NCBI GenBank assembly: GCA_947455385.1
Contig: CANGNR010000060.1
Location: 1-7,104, forward strand
Length of the DNA stretch: 7,104 nt
Origin: Microbacteriaceae bacterium
GTDB lineage: Bacteria; Actinomycetota; Actinomycetes; Actinomycetales; Microbacteriaceae
Direction: 5' to 3'
Shown: positions 1 through 5,479 of the stretch, one piece after another
Layout: each line of letters begins with the position of its first letter
Numbering within the stretch: position 1 is the first letter of the stretch
Notes under the pieces: generated by a model
What the model saw: only the letters and a program-made list of their open reading frames with translations
Databases searched by the model: none
What the model was told of the DNA's origin: nothing
Program-made: the position numbers and the translations under genes

Positions 1-573
1 CGTCAGAGCATTCAGCGCTACACCTCGATCGTGATTGCGCCTGAGCTTTTGGGCACCCACGTTGGCCCGACCAAGGCGCACTCGACCGGTCGCACGCTGA
101 GTGTTTCGTTCCGCGGCGCCACCGCGCTATGGGGTCACGCTGGTCTCGAATGGGATCTCACTCAGGCAACCGAGGCTGAGCTGGATGAACTTCGTTCTTG
201 GATCTCGTACTACAAGGCCAACCGCGCCTTCTTGCACTCTGGTCGAACCATCCGCCAGGAGCCGCAGGAACCGAATGCTTGGGTGCACGGAGTTGCCGCG
301 CACGACAAGTCGCGCGCGATTTTCGTCTTCGCGCAACTGCGCCCGTCGCGTTACTCTCGCCCGGCCAATATTCGCCTGACCGGCCTAGATGCCAACGCCC
401 TTTACGAGGTAAAGGTCGTTGCCCCGGCCGGGCTCCCAGCCAACCTGCACATCCGAGGCCCTCGTTGGTTCGACGGCGTGCGTGTGAACGGCGCAATGCT
501 CGCGTCTGTCGGTCTCAAGTCGCCGGTGCTCAAGCCCGAGCAGGCGATTCTGATCGAAGCCGTGCGGGTCTAG
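1..573 (+). CDS. Alpha-galactosidase, GH36 family, C-terminal part (5' end outside window)
   Basis: The reading frame is open from base 1 and ends at TAG 571-573, giving the last 190 residues. Seen: the stretch IQRYTSIVIAPELLGTHVGP near the window start, followed by H-STGRT, FRGATALWGHAGLEWDLT and a helix with ELRSWISYYKANRAFLHSG. These match the block just after the acid/base Asp in GH36 alpha-galactosidases, which hydrolyse terminal alpha-1,6-galactose from melibiose, raffinose-type sugars or galactomannan. The final ~80 residues are beta-rich and fit the small C-terminal sandwich domain of the family. Full-length members have about 700 residues, so roughly a quarter is visible; the nucleophile and acid/base residues lie upstream of the window and cannot be checked. 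No signal peptide can be judged. The stop codon overlaps the start of the downstream transporter gene (TAGTG), which suggests an operon. Substrate preference is not determined. Confidence 0.87.
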   Translation, partial: RQSIQRYTSIVIAPELLGTHVGPTKAHSTGRTLSVSFRGATALWGHAGLEWDLTQATEAELDELRSWISYYKANRAFLHSGRTIRQEPQEPNAWVHGVAAHDKSRAIFVFAQLRPSRYSRPANIRLTGLDANALYEVKVVAPAGLPANLHIRGPRWFDGVRVNGAMLASVGLKSPVLKPEQAILIEAVRV

Positions 574-1832
574 TGACTCAAGCAGCTCTTACGCCGGCTC
601 GAACTCGAGCCGTCGAGATAGCGCTGGGCACGACCTTTTTCTTTCAGGCAGTCGCAGCCCTTACCTCGCTACCGCGCATCCCCGAGTTCATCGCTCAGTT
701 GCACATCGACCTTGCCGTTTGGGGTGCAGTCATTGGTTTCTCGGGCATTGGCTCGCTGCTGCCACTCATCTTCACCAATCGTCTGATCAATCGTTATGGC
801 GCTAAGCGCGTGCTTCGAATCTCGTCGATAGCAATTCCGCTGATCATCATGAGCCTTCCGTGGACCAGCAACCCGGTGGTCTTTTTCATTCTTTACTTTT
901 TTCAGTCGCTGAGTTTCAGTACTTTCAATATCGCCCTCAATTCGCAAGCAGTGAATTTTCAACGCAGGCTCGGCAAGGTGCTGCTCGGTCGATTTCACGG
1001 GCTTTGGAGCATGGGAGCAGCACTCTCGGCGGCCGTGAGCGGAGTATTGGCCGGTTTCGTACCGCTGCAGTTGCACATGTTTGTGATTCCTGCAATTTGC
1101 GCAGTCGCGTTTCAGATTGCGAACCGCTTCTTGCTGCAAATGGGCGAGGATGGCCACATTCGCGACGGTGGCCCAGGCGCCAAACTGCCTTGGCTCAAGT
1201 CGCCCAAACGCCTCTGGTTTCTATCTGTCGGGCTGTTCGCTGGCATGTGGCCCGAGTTGGTCATGATGGACTGGAGCACGGTTTACTCCAAGCAAATTTT
1301 GCTCACCGACGCCACCACGGGAGCTCTGCCATACACGGTGTTTGTCGTTGCCATGATCGTGGGTCGGTTCTCGCTCGGTCGGCTCTCACGCGGCCGTCAC
1401 ACCAGCACCGTGTCTAAGTGGGGTGGCTACGTGGGTAGCGTGGCTATGGCCACTGGCATCTTTGCGGGCGCTGCCCTTGTGCCCGTTTCGCAATCGCTCG
1501 CGTTGTTTACAACCGTTGCATTTTTGGCGATTGCAGGTTTCGGGATCTCCTCGATGGTTCCATCGTTTTACAGCGCGGCTGGAGAAATCAAACAACTCAG
1601 CACTGCGGCTGCCTTGTCTCGGATGAGCCTCGCCAACGCTCTGATGGTGATGTTTGCGAAATATTTGATGGGGGCGATTTCGCAGAGTGTGAACCTTGTT
1701 GCCGCTTTTGCGTTTCCGGTTGCAACGTTTTTCATCGCCGGTGTAATTTCGAGCATCGTGGTCAAGCGCCTGCCGCAAAGCTCTCGGGGTGCATACCCGC
1801 CAACCGGGCCGATTTCAACGCTCGACGCCTAA
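573..1832 (+). CDS. MFS transporter, YbjJ-like
   Basis: This 419-residue protein is very hydrophobic, with about twelve likely membrane helices split by a cytoplasmic loop around residues 190-212, as in the major facilitator superfamily. The loop between helices 2 and 3 (residues ~69-79, NRLINRYGAKR) is a degenerate MFS motif A. The segment ALNSQAVNFQRRLG followed by FHGLWSMGA (residues 121-149) and the DWSTVY motif (233-238) resemble YbjJ-type transporters, whose substrates are mostly unknown. I chose GTG at 573 because the frame upstream lies inside the galactosidase gene and is not protein-like, while hydrophobic sequence starts soon after this codon. The start shares one G with the upstream TAG stop and has no clear ribosome binding site, so translation is probably coupled. 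The context suggests sugar or sugar-product transport, but this is inference; export is equally possible. Confidence 0.86.
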   Translation: MTQAALTPARTRAVEIALGTTFFFQAVAALTSLPRIPEFIAQLHIDLAVWGAVIGFSGIGSLLPLIFTNRLINRYGAKRVLRISSIAIPLIIMSLPWTSNPVVFFILYFFQSLSFSTFNIALNSQAVNFQRRLGKVLLGRFHGLWSMGAALSAAVSGVLAGFVPLQLHMFVIPAICAVAFQIANRFLLQMGEDGHIRDGGPGAKLPWLKSPKRLWFLSVGLFAGMWPELVMMDWSTVYSKQILLTDATTGALPYTVFVVAMIVGRFSLGRLSRGRHTSTVSKWGGYVGSVAMATGIFAGAALVPVSQSLALFTTVAFLAIAGFGISSMVPSFYSAAGEIKQLSTAAALSRMSLANALMVMFAKYLMGAISQSVNLVAAFAFPVATFFIAGVISSIVVKRLPQSSRGAYPPTGPISTLDA

Positions 1833-1843
1833 GAGGCGCGAGC
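1820..1843. terminator. Hairpin over the MFS stop codon, possible bidirectional terminator
   Basis: The left arm GCTCG-a-CGCCT (1820-1830) pairs with AGGCG-CGAGC (1834-1843) around an AAG loop: ten base pairs with one bulged A at 1825. The MFS stop codon TAA (1830-1832) sits at the tip. It lies between convergent genes separated by only 25 bases. There is no T-tract on either strand, so it is not a classical intrinsic terminator; actinobacteria are often suggested to use U-tract-less hairpins. Termination is inferred, the hairpin itself is directly visible. Confidence 0.45.
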
Positions 1844-1857
1844 AACCCCGCGATCTT

Positions 1858-2346
1858 CTAGCGGAAGTTCACGAACTGAAGGTCGATGTCGAGGTCTGAA
1901 GACTTCAACAGCGCGATGGTGTCTTGAAGGTCATCTCTGCTCTTGCTTTGAACGCGAAGCTCGTCACCCTGAATCTGCGATTTGACGCTCGTTGGGCCCT
2001 CTTCGCGAATGATCTTCGAAATCTTCTTGGCCTGGTCCTGTTCGATGCCCTGCTTGAGGGTGGCCTCGATGCGGTACTCCTTGCCCGATGCAAACGGCTT
2101 GCCGGCATCGAGGCTCTTTAGCGAGATTCCGCGCTTGACGAGTTTGCTCTGAAAGACATCCAACACGGCCTTGACGCGCTCTTCGCTCGCGGCCTTCATA
2201 AGAATCTTGTCGCCAGACCAGTCGATGGATGCGTCCACGCCTTTGAAGTCGTAGCGCTGCTCGACCTCTTTTTGCGCCTGGGTAAGGGCGTTCGAAGCCT
2301 CTTGCTTGTCTACTTTGCTAACGATGTCGAATGATGAATCAGCCAT
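1858..2346 (-). CDS. yajQ: YajQ family nucleotide-binding protein (UPF0234)
   Basis: The 162-residue product begins MADSSFDIVSKVDKQE and contains ALTQAQKEVEQRYDFKG, SIDW, ASEERVKAVLDVFQSKLVKRG and EYRIEATLKQGI, ending in DLQFVNFR. These are hallmark segments of the YajQ family, and the length is the usual ~160 residues of two ferredoxin-like folds. YajQ proteins are cytosolic and bind nucleotides; a Xanthomonas member binds cyclic di-GMP and acts as a transcriptional co-factor, and some are reported to bind tRNA or GTP. The role in actinobacteria is not established. The gene follows the LacI-family gene by 9 nt on the same strand, so it may be read through from it. The ATG has no upstream Shine-Dalgarno sequence, but a TANNNT element ends 6 nt before it, which fits a leaderless start. 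It is convergent with the MFS gene. Family assignment is firm; function is not. Confidence 0.95.
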   Translation of the reverse strand: MADSSFDIVSKVDKQEASNALTQAQKEVEQRYDFKGVDASIDWSGDKILMKAASEERVKAVLDVFQSKLVKRGISLKSLDAGKPFASGKEYRIEATLKQGIEQDQAKKISKIIREEGPTSVKSQIQGDELRVQSKSRDDLQDTIALLKSSDLDIDLQFVNFR

Positions 2347-2352
2347 GAGGCA

Positions 2353-2358
2353 AGTTTA
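2353..2358 (-). promoter_or_regulatory. Candidate -10 element (TAAACT) for a leaderless yajQ transcript
   Basis: Read on the minus strand, TAAACT is followed by TGCCTC and then the yajQ ATG, leaving 6 nt, the geometry expected when transcription starts at the A of the start codon. No Shine-Dalgarno sequence is present. The first three bases are the stop codon of the LacI-family gene. No good -35 hexamer is visible 16-18 bp upstream, so the call is tentative. Confidence 0.35.
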
Positions 2359-3390
2359 TCGATGTGTCGCCGGTGGGCGAGCGGTGCTCGAACGCACGGT
2401 CAGCTCGATTGGCCAGTCGAAGCGCTTCTCGATGTTTACCGCCTCGCCGAGGTCGGGGCCGTTGAGTAGGTCGAGAAGCATCTTGGCGGCCGCTTCGCCC
2501 TGGCCCTTCACGTCCTGCGAGATCGTGGTCAGGCCAAAGAACTCTGACATTTCGTGGTCGTCGATGCCAATGATCGAGACATCCTCGGGCACCCGCATGC
2601 CGAGGTCTTTTGCGGCGATGATTGCGCCAAACGCGATTTCATCGGCAGAGCAGAAGATCGCCGTCGGCGCATTTCTTGGGTCGCCGAGCATTTGCTTGGT
2701 GACGCGGTATCCGTGGTCGATAGAGAATGTCGTTTCGGCAATCCAAGACTTCTTGATCTCCAGGTTGGCAGCGTCCATGGCGGCCTCGTATCCGCTGCGG
2801 CGAAGCAGCGGCTGGTTGAACTCGGTGTCGAATCCGCCGATGCCGCCGATGTTTCCAATCTTGGTGTGACCGAGGGCAATCAGGTGCTCGGTTGCGAGCT
2901 TGCCCGCGGCAAAGTCATCCATGGCGAGCGATCGGGCTCCCGAGATTGGGCCGCCGATGCCGATGAATGGCTTTTTCATGAGGTTTAGGTTGCGTAGTTC
3001 TTCTTGCGAGAGGCGAACCGCGATGGTGAGCACCGCATCGACGCGCTTACGCAGCAGGAATTCGCTGAAAATGCGGTCGCGGTTTTCAGGTTTGCTGCCC
3101 AGATTGTAAAAAGTGAGGTCATAGCCGTGTTCGATCAAAACATTTTCAGCGCCGAGCAAACAGGTTGAAAAGAACCAGCGATCTACGTGAGGCAGAACCA
3201 CGCCAATGTTTCGGGCTCGCCCAGTTGCCATCGTGTAGGCGCTTGCCGAAGCCACGTATCCGAGTTCGGCCGCAGCTGCCTCGACTTTTTCCCGTGCCTT
3301 GGCGCTGACGTGGTCCTTGCCGGCGAGCGCGCGAGAGACCGTGGCGGTTGAAACGCCTGCAAGTTTTGCAACATCGAAGATGCCAGCCAT
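2356..3390 (-). CDS. LacI family transcriptional regulator
   Basis: This 344-residue protein has the standard LacI/GalR layout. Residues 4-23 (IFDVAKLAGVSTATVSRALA) form the DNA-binding helix-turn-helix. Residues ~45-58 form the hinge, and from ~60 a periplasmic-binding-protein-like sensor domain follows (NIGVVLPHVDRWFF, DDFAAGKLATEHLIALGHTKI, PTAIFCSADEIAFGAI, VSIIGIDDHEMSEFFGLTTI). It should bind a palindromic operator as a dimer and release it, or bind it, on sensing a sugar or related ligand. The hinge position usually held by the minor-groove-inserting Leu is Met54. The start is supported by GGAG (3397-3400) six bases upstream. The stop lies 9 nt before yajQ. Nearby candidate targets are the galactosidase/MFS operon or the dehydrogenase downstream of the tRNA, but none is adjacent in a divergent layout, and I found no clear CG-centred LacI-type palindrome in the upstream region. 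Ligand unknown. Confidence 0.94.
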   Translation of the reverse strand: MAGIFDVAKLAGVSTATVSRALAGKDHVSAKAREKVEAAAAELGYVASASAYTMATGRARNIGVVLPHVDRWFFSTCLLGAENVLIEHGYDLTFYNLGSKPENRDRIFSEFLLRKRVDAVLTIAVRLSQEELRNLNLMKKPFIGIGGPISGARSLAMDDFAAGKLATEHLIALGHTKIGNIGGIGGFDTEFNQPLLRRSGYEAAMDAANLEIKKSWIAETTFSIDHGYRVTKQMLGDPRNAPTAIFCSADEIAFGAIIAAKDLGMRVPEDVSIIGIDDHEMSEFFGLTTISQDVKGQGEAAAKMLLDLLNGPDLGEAVNIEKRFDWPIELTVRSSTARPPATHR

Positions 3391-3396
3391 GAAAAA

Positions 3397-3400
3397 CTCC
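3397..3400 (-). promoter_or_regulatory. Ribosome binding site (GGAG) of the LacI-family gene
   Basis: On the minus strand GGAG is followed by TTTTTC and the ATG at 3390-3388, a 6-nt spacing. It fixes the start and contrasts with yajQ just downstream, which lacks such a site. Confidence 0.65.
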
Positions 3401-3415
3401 GCAAAAAGTCACGAT

Positions 3416-3434
3416 AAATGTAAGGGAACTGTAA
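3416..3434. repeat. Direct repeat AA(A/C)TGTAA with 11-bp period upstream of the LacI-family gene
   Basis: AAATGTAA (3416-3423) and AACTGTAA (3427-3434) differ at one base and lie 11 bp apart start to start, about one helical turn. They lie 26-44 bp upstream of the repressor's start codon, in its probable promoter region. A regulator binding on one face of the helix could use this, but no such protein is identified. Confidence 0.3.
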
Positions 3435-3460
3435 ATCTACCTGCCGTGGGCCCATCGCGC

Positions 3461-3480
3461 CAGCCCCGGTTAGCGGGCTG
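3461..3480. repeat. Inverted repeat CAGCCC-N8-GGGCTG upstream of the tRNA promoter
   Basis: Six-base arms at 3461-3466 and 3475-3480 are exact complements around an 8-base spacer. No T-run follows on either strand, so it is not a usual terminator. It lies in the divergent region between the LacI-family gene and tRNA-Tyr, near where the tRNA promoter's -35 should be, and could be an operator or a chance pairing of GC-rich sequence. Confidence 0.25.
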
Positions 3481-3493
3481 TGCAAAAGTCGGG

Positions 3494-3499
3494 TATTCT
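3494..3499 (+). promoter_or_regulatory. Candidate -10 element (TATTCT) for tRNA-Tyr
   Basis: TATTCT matches four of six positions of TATAAT and lies 47 bases upstream of the mature tRNA, leaving room for a short 5' leader removed by RNase P. The -35 region is weak (TTAGCG at 3470-3475 with an 18-bp spacer). Confidence 0.35.
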
Positions 3500-3546
3500 G
3501 TTCTAGCGCGTTCGCTCAGCTGAATACAGGTGAACGAGGGCGCCTC

Positions 3547-3628
3547 GGCTAGTTACCCAAGCGGCCAAAGGGATCTGACTGTAAATCAGCCGGCTCAGCC
3601 TTCGGGGGTTCGAATCCCTCACTAGCCA
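3547..3628 (+). tRNA. tRNA-Tyr (anticodon GTA)
   Basis: The 82-base gene folds as a class II tRNA. The acceptor stem GGCTAGT (3547-3553) pairs fully with ACTAGCC (3621-3627), and the discriminator is A3628. The D arm CCC/GGG (3556-3558, 3570-3572) encloses AAGCGGCCAAA. The anticodon loop CTGTAAA (3579-3585) has GTA at 3581-3583. A variable arm GGC-TCA-GCC follows at 3592-3600, and the T arm GGGGG/CCCTC surrounds TTCGAAT (3609-3615). The anticodon, the long variable arm and A73 all fit tyrosine. CCA is not encoded (the discriminator is followed by CCG), so it must be added by the CCA-adding enzyme. The first anticodon-stem pair is a T27-C43 mismatch (3574 and 3590). The gene stands alone and is closed by a strong terminator 3 bases downstream. 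Confidence 0.96.
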
Positions 3629-3631
3629 CCG

Positions 3632-3669
3632 AAAAACCCCTGACAGGAAAAACCCTGCCAGGGGTTTTT
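3632..3669 (+). terminator. Intrinsic terminator of tRNA-Tyr
   Basis: AAAAACCCCTG (3632-3642) pairs with CAGGGGTTTTT (3659-3669), eleven base pairs. After an A-C mismatch, an inner stem CAGG/CCTG (3644-3647, 3654-3657) closes a six-base loop. The stem ends in five T residues. Because it is A-rich on the left and T-rich on the right, it could also work on the minus strand. It separates the tRNA from the dehydrogenase gene that starts 28 bases later. Confidence 0.92.
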
Positions 3670-3685
3670 GGCTTCGCGGGCTGTT

Positions 3686-3691
3686 TAGGCT
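3686..3691 (+). promoter_or_regulatory. Candidate -10 element (TAGGCT) for a leaderless dehydrogenase transcript
   Basis: TAGGCT fits TANNNT and is followed by GAACCT and the ATG at 3698, again 6 nt. No Shine-Dalgarno sequence precedes that ATG, and the upstream terminator means the gene needs its own promoter in the 28-base gap or within the hairpin. A convincing -35 is not visible. Confidence 0.38.
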
Positions 3692-3697
3692 GAACCT

Positions 3698-4747
3698 ATG
3701 ACACTTTCTCGCGCACTAGTTATCAGCCAAGCCAATGCCCCGATGATCAAGGCAGAGATTCCCCGTAGGTCGGTAGGCGTCAAGGACGTGCGACTCGCAA
3801 TCGCATACTCGGGTATCTGCCATTCAGACGTTCACCAGGCTCGCTCTGAGTGGGGCAATGACATCTTTCCGATGGTGCCCGGCCATGAGATCGTCGGCCA
3901 CGTCATCGAGGTGGGCTCGGAGGTCACCAAGTTCAAGGCCGGCGACACGGTCGGCGTCGGCGTATTCGTCGACTCCTGCCGCGAGTGCGACGCCTGCAAG
4001 GCCAATCTCGAGAGCTACTGCGAGAGGGGACCGGTCGGCTCCTACAACGGCTACGGCTATGACGGCGAAGTCCAATACGGCGGCTACTCGCAAGAGATTG
4101 TCACGGATGAGCACTTCGTGCTCAAGATTTCTGACGGCGTGAACCTAGCAGAGACAGCCCCGCTCCTATGCGCGGGCATCACCGTCTATTCGCCGCTTCG
4201 CCACTGGAACGCCGGCCCTGGCAAGAAAGTCGCCATCCTGGGTATGGGCGGTCTTGGGCACCTCGCCGTCAAGTTTGCCGTTGCGATGGGTGCCGAGGTC
4301 ACCGTGCTTGGGCACTCGCTAGCCAAGAAGAACGACGCCGTCGCCTTTGGTGCTATCGACTACCGGCCAACAGCAGACCCGCAGACCTTTAAGGACCTGG
4401 CGAAGAAGTTCGACTTCATTCTCAACACCACTAGCGCCGACATCCCGGTCGATGGCTTACTCAGCATGATCAAGCTCGATGGCTCTCTAGTGTTTGTGGG
4501 TCTGCCTGTCGAATCTCAAACCTTCAATGTGTTCAGCGTCACGGGTCAGCGTCGATCAATCAGTGGCTCTCAGGTCGGCGGTCAGGTTGAGGTTCAAGAG
4601 ATGCTCGACTTCGCTGCCGCCCACGGCATCGGCGCCTCGATCGAGCTTCTCGATGCCACCGAGCCCTCGAATATCGACGCTGCCTGGAATCGAGTTGTCG
4701 ACGCGGATGTGCGGTATCGCTTCGTTATCGATGCCAAAACCATCTAG
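3698..4747 (+). CDS. Zinc-dependent alcohol/aldehyde dehydrogenase (YahK/CAD-like, probably NADP(H)-dependent)
   Basis: This is a 349-residue medium-chain dehydrogenase. Catalytic zinc ligands are visible as Cys41 (GICHSD), His63-Glu64 (PGHEIVG) and Cys158 (PLLCAG). Structural zinc ligands are Cys94, Cys97, Cys100 and Cys108. The Rossmann fingerprint GMGGLG is at 182-187. After the second strand, GHS (205-207) with K210-K211 in place of an acidic residue suggests NADP(H) preference. Length and the stretch around GSYNGYGYDGEVQYGGYSQ place it with the cinnamyl-alcohol-dehydrogenase/YahK group, which reduces a broad range of aldehydes to alcohols in the cytosol. All key residues are present, so it should be active; the natural substrate is unknown. 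The ATG has no ribosome binding site but follows a TANNNT element by 6 nt, consistent with a leaderless mRNA. It is convergent with the VOC gene, 17 bases away. Confidence 0.93.
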   Translation: MTLSRALVISQANAPMIKAEIPRRSVGVKDVRLAIAYSGICHSDVHQARSEWGNDIFPMVPGHEIVGHVIEVGSEVTKFKAGDTVGVGVFVDSCRECDACKANLESYCERGPVGSYNGYGYDGEVQYGGYSQEIVTDEHFVLKISDGVNLAETAPLLCAGITVYSPLRHWNAGPGKKVAILGMGGLGHLAVKFAVAMGAEVTVLGHSLAKKNDAVAFGAIDYRPTADPQTFKDLAKKFDFILNTTSADIPVDGLLSMIKLDGSLVFVGLPVESQTFNVFSVTGQRRSISGSQVGGQVEVQEMLDFAAAHGIGASIELLDATEPSNIDAAWNRVVDADVRYRFVIDAKTI

Positions 4748-4764
4748 AAGCGTCAGCGCGACGA

Positions 4765-5211
4765 CTACTTAGGCCAAGCCCAGATCTCGAGCTGGATGCC
4801 GTCTGGGTCGCGAAGGTAAGCCCATCGAGATCCTGCCAGGTCGCCATCGGTAAGAGTGACCGGGGGAGCGTTGAACACAGCACCGCGCTCAAGGAGTGTC
4901 GAGTAGGCCGCATCCATGTCATCGACCTGGAGGCAGATATGGGTTGCTCCGACGTCGCCGTTCTTCAGCTCAAAGTCTTTTCCGCGTGGATTGTGATACT
5001 CGAGGAATTCGACTCGCGTTGAACCGATGTCAATCATCGAAAACGAAAGCTTTGTGCCTTCAACCTGAACGGCTCTAGAGAGTTCGTCTCCCTCGCCGTG
5101 ATTAACCGGCCCCGGGGTTAGGTCAAACATTTTTGAATACCACTCGAACGAGGCCTTCATGTCTCTAACTGTGATCCCGATGTGGTGGACGCCTTCAACT
5201 CTGAATGCCAT
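4765..5211 (-). CDS. VOC (glyoxalase/bleomycin-resistance/dioxygenase) superfamily protein
   Basis: The 148-residue protein has two paired beta-alpha-beta-beta-beta modules: residues ~5-71 (GVHHIGITVRDM, FEWYSKMFDL, TRVEFLEY) and ~87-146 (GATHICLQVDDMDAAYSTLLERG, WAYLRDPDGIQLEIW). The likely metal ligands are His10 (or His9), Glu68 or Glu71, His91 and Glu142, the usual H-E-H-E set, so it is probably a metalloenzyme. Relatives include glyoxalase I, methylmalonyl-CoA epimerase and extradiol dioxygenases; the overall pattern is closest to small epimerase/lyase-like members, but I cannot assign a reaction. The start is fixed by a strong AAAGGAG site 6 nt upstream. It is divergent from the SDR gene across 268 bases and may share regulation with it. 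Confidence 0.9.
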   Translation of the reverse strand: MAFRVEGVHHIGITVRDMKASFEWYSKMFDLTPGPVNHGEGDELSRAVQVEGTKLSFSMIDIGSTRVEFLEYHNPRGKDFELKNGDVGATHICLQVDDMDAAYSTLLERGAVFNAPPVTLTDGDLAGSRWAYLRDPDGIQLEIWAWPK

Positions 5212-5217
5212 TTGGGA

Positions 5218-5224
5218 CTCCTTT
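5218..5224 (-). promoter_or_regulatory. Strong ribosome binding site (AAAGGAG) of the VOC gene
   Basis: On the minus strand AAAGGAG is followed by TCCCAA and the ATG at 5211-5209. It is close to the ideal anti-16S complement and spacing, and decides the start codon. Confidence 0.8.
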
Positions 5225-5264
5225 GAGGGTGAGATTTACACCCACATTCAACACCAACTGCAGA

Positions 5265-5272
5265 GTGTTTAG
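5265..5272 (-). repeat. CTAAACAC word, VOC-side copy
   Basis: CTAAACAC reads on the minus strand here (GTGTTTAG on the plus strand) and again on the plus strand at 5432-5439 next to the SDR promoter. The copies therefore point toward their own genes from within the shared intergenic region. This is a candidate common operator; an 8-mer could also recur by chance. Confidence 0.3.
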
Positions 5273-5404
5273 AGATGCGCGACATAACGGATTGGATACA
5301 TTTAGAACCCAGCGGCGGAGGCAGCAGCCCCTGGTCCCAGTAAATAGGCGGGTTTTGGGGCGGTCGCCGTCTCGATAGGCATAAAAAACGCAACCCAAAC
5401 TTAT

Positions 5405-5433
5405 TTGTTCACGCGGCGGTGTTCACTTAGACT
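5405..5433 (+). promoter_or_regulatory. Sigma-70-type promoter of the SDR-M24 operon
   Basis: TTGTTC (5405-5410) and TAGACT (5428-5433) are separated by exactly 17 bp and match three and four of six consensus positions. Transcription would start near 5440, giving a leader of about 40 bases before the SDR start. Overlapping elements are the direct repeat TGTTCAC at 5406-5412 and 5420-5426 (14-bp period) and the imperfect dyad GTGTT (5419-5423)/AACAC (5435-5439), centred on the -10 box. Binding there would block RNA polymerase, so repression is plausible. Confidence 0.48.
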
Positions 5434-5439
5434 AAACAC
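5432..5439 (+). repeat. CTAAACAC word, SDR-side copy
   Basis: The second, inverted copy of the 8-mer at 5265-5272. It overlaps the end of the -10 box and the likely transcription start of the SDR operon, and its AACAC forms half of a dyad with GTGTT at 5419-5423. Confidence 0.3.
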
Positions 5440-5467
5440 ACTCAATCTTCAAGAATGAGAGCATGTC

Positions 5468-5474
5468 GAGGAGG
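5468..5474 (+). promoter_or_regulatory. Ribosome binding site (GAGGAGG) that decides the SDR start
   Basis: GAGGAGG ends 2 nt before the ATG at 5477 but 5 nt before the ATG at 5480. The second spacing is workable, the first is too short, so 5480 is preferred. A further in-frame ATG at 5492 is 17 nt away and less likely. Confidence 0.7.
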
Positions 5475-5479
5475 ACATG

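Noticed and set aside
198..572. A longer MFS gene starting at ATG 198
   Set aside because: The extra 125 residues are an out-of-frame reading of the alpha-galactosidase C-terminus; membrane-protein sequence begins only after GTG 573.
669..1157. A 162-residue minus-strand open frame
   Set aside because: It is antisense to the MFS gene, rich in charged residues from the mirrored hydrophobic codons, and has no recognisable domain.
2306..2869. A 187-residue plus-strand open frame
   Set aside because: It is antisense to the LacI-family gene and the yajQ start and shows only low-complexity shadow sequence.
3604..3628. tRNA-Tyr 3' end as an integration (att) site
   Set aside because: I saw no second copy of the T-arm/acceptor sequence downstream and no integrase; the next genes look like ordinary chromosomal metabolism.
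4748..4764. Hairpin CGTC-N5-GACG between the convergent ADH and VOC genes
   Set aside because: Only four base pairs and no T-tract; too weak to call a terminator.
5352..5400. GGGTT (near 5350) and AACCC (near 5393) as an intergenic stem
   Set aside because: Five pairs with a loop of nearly 40 bases; not a credible structure or riboswitch.
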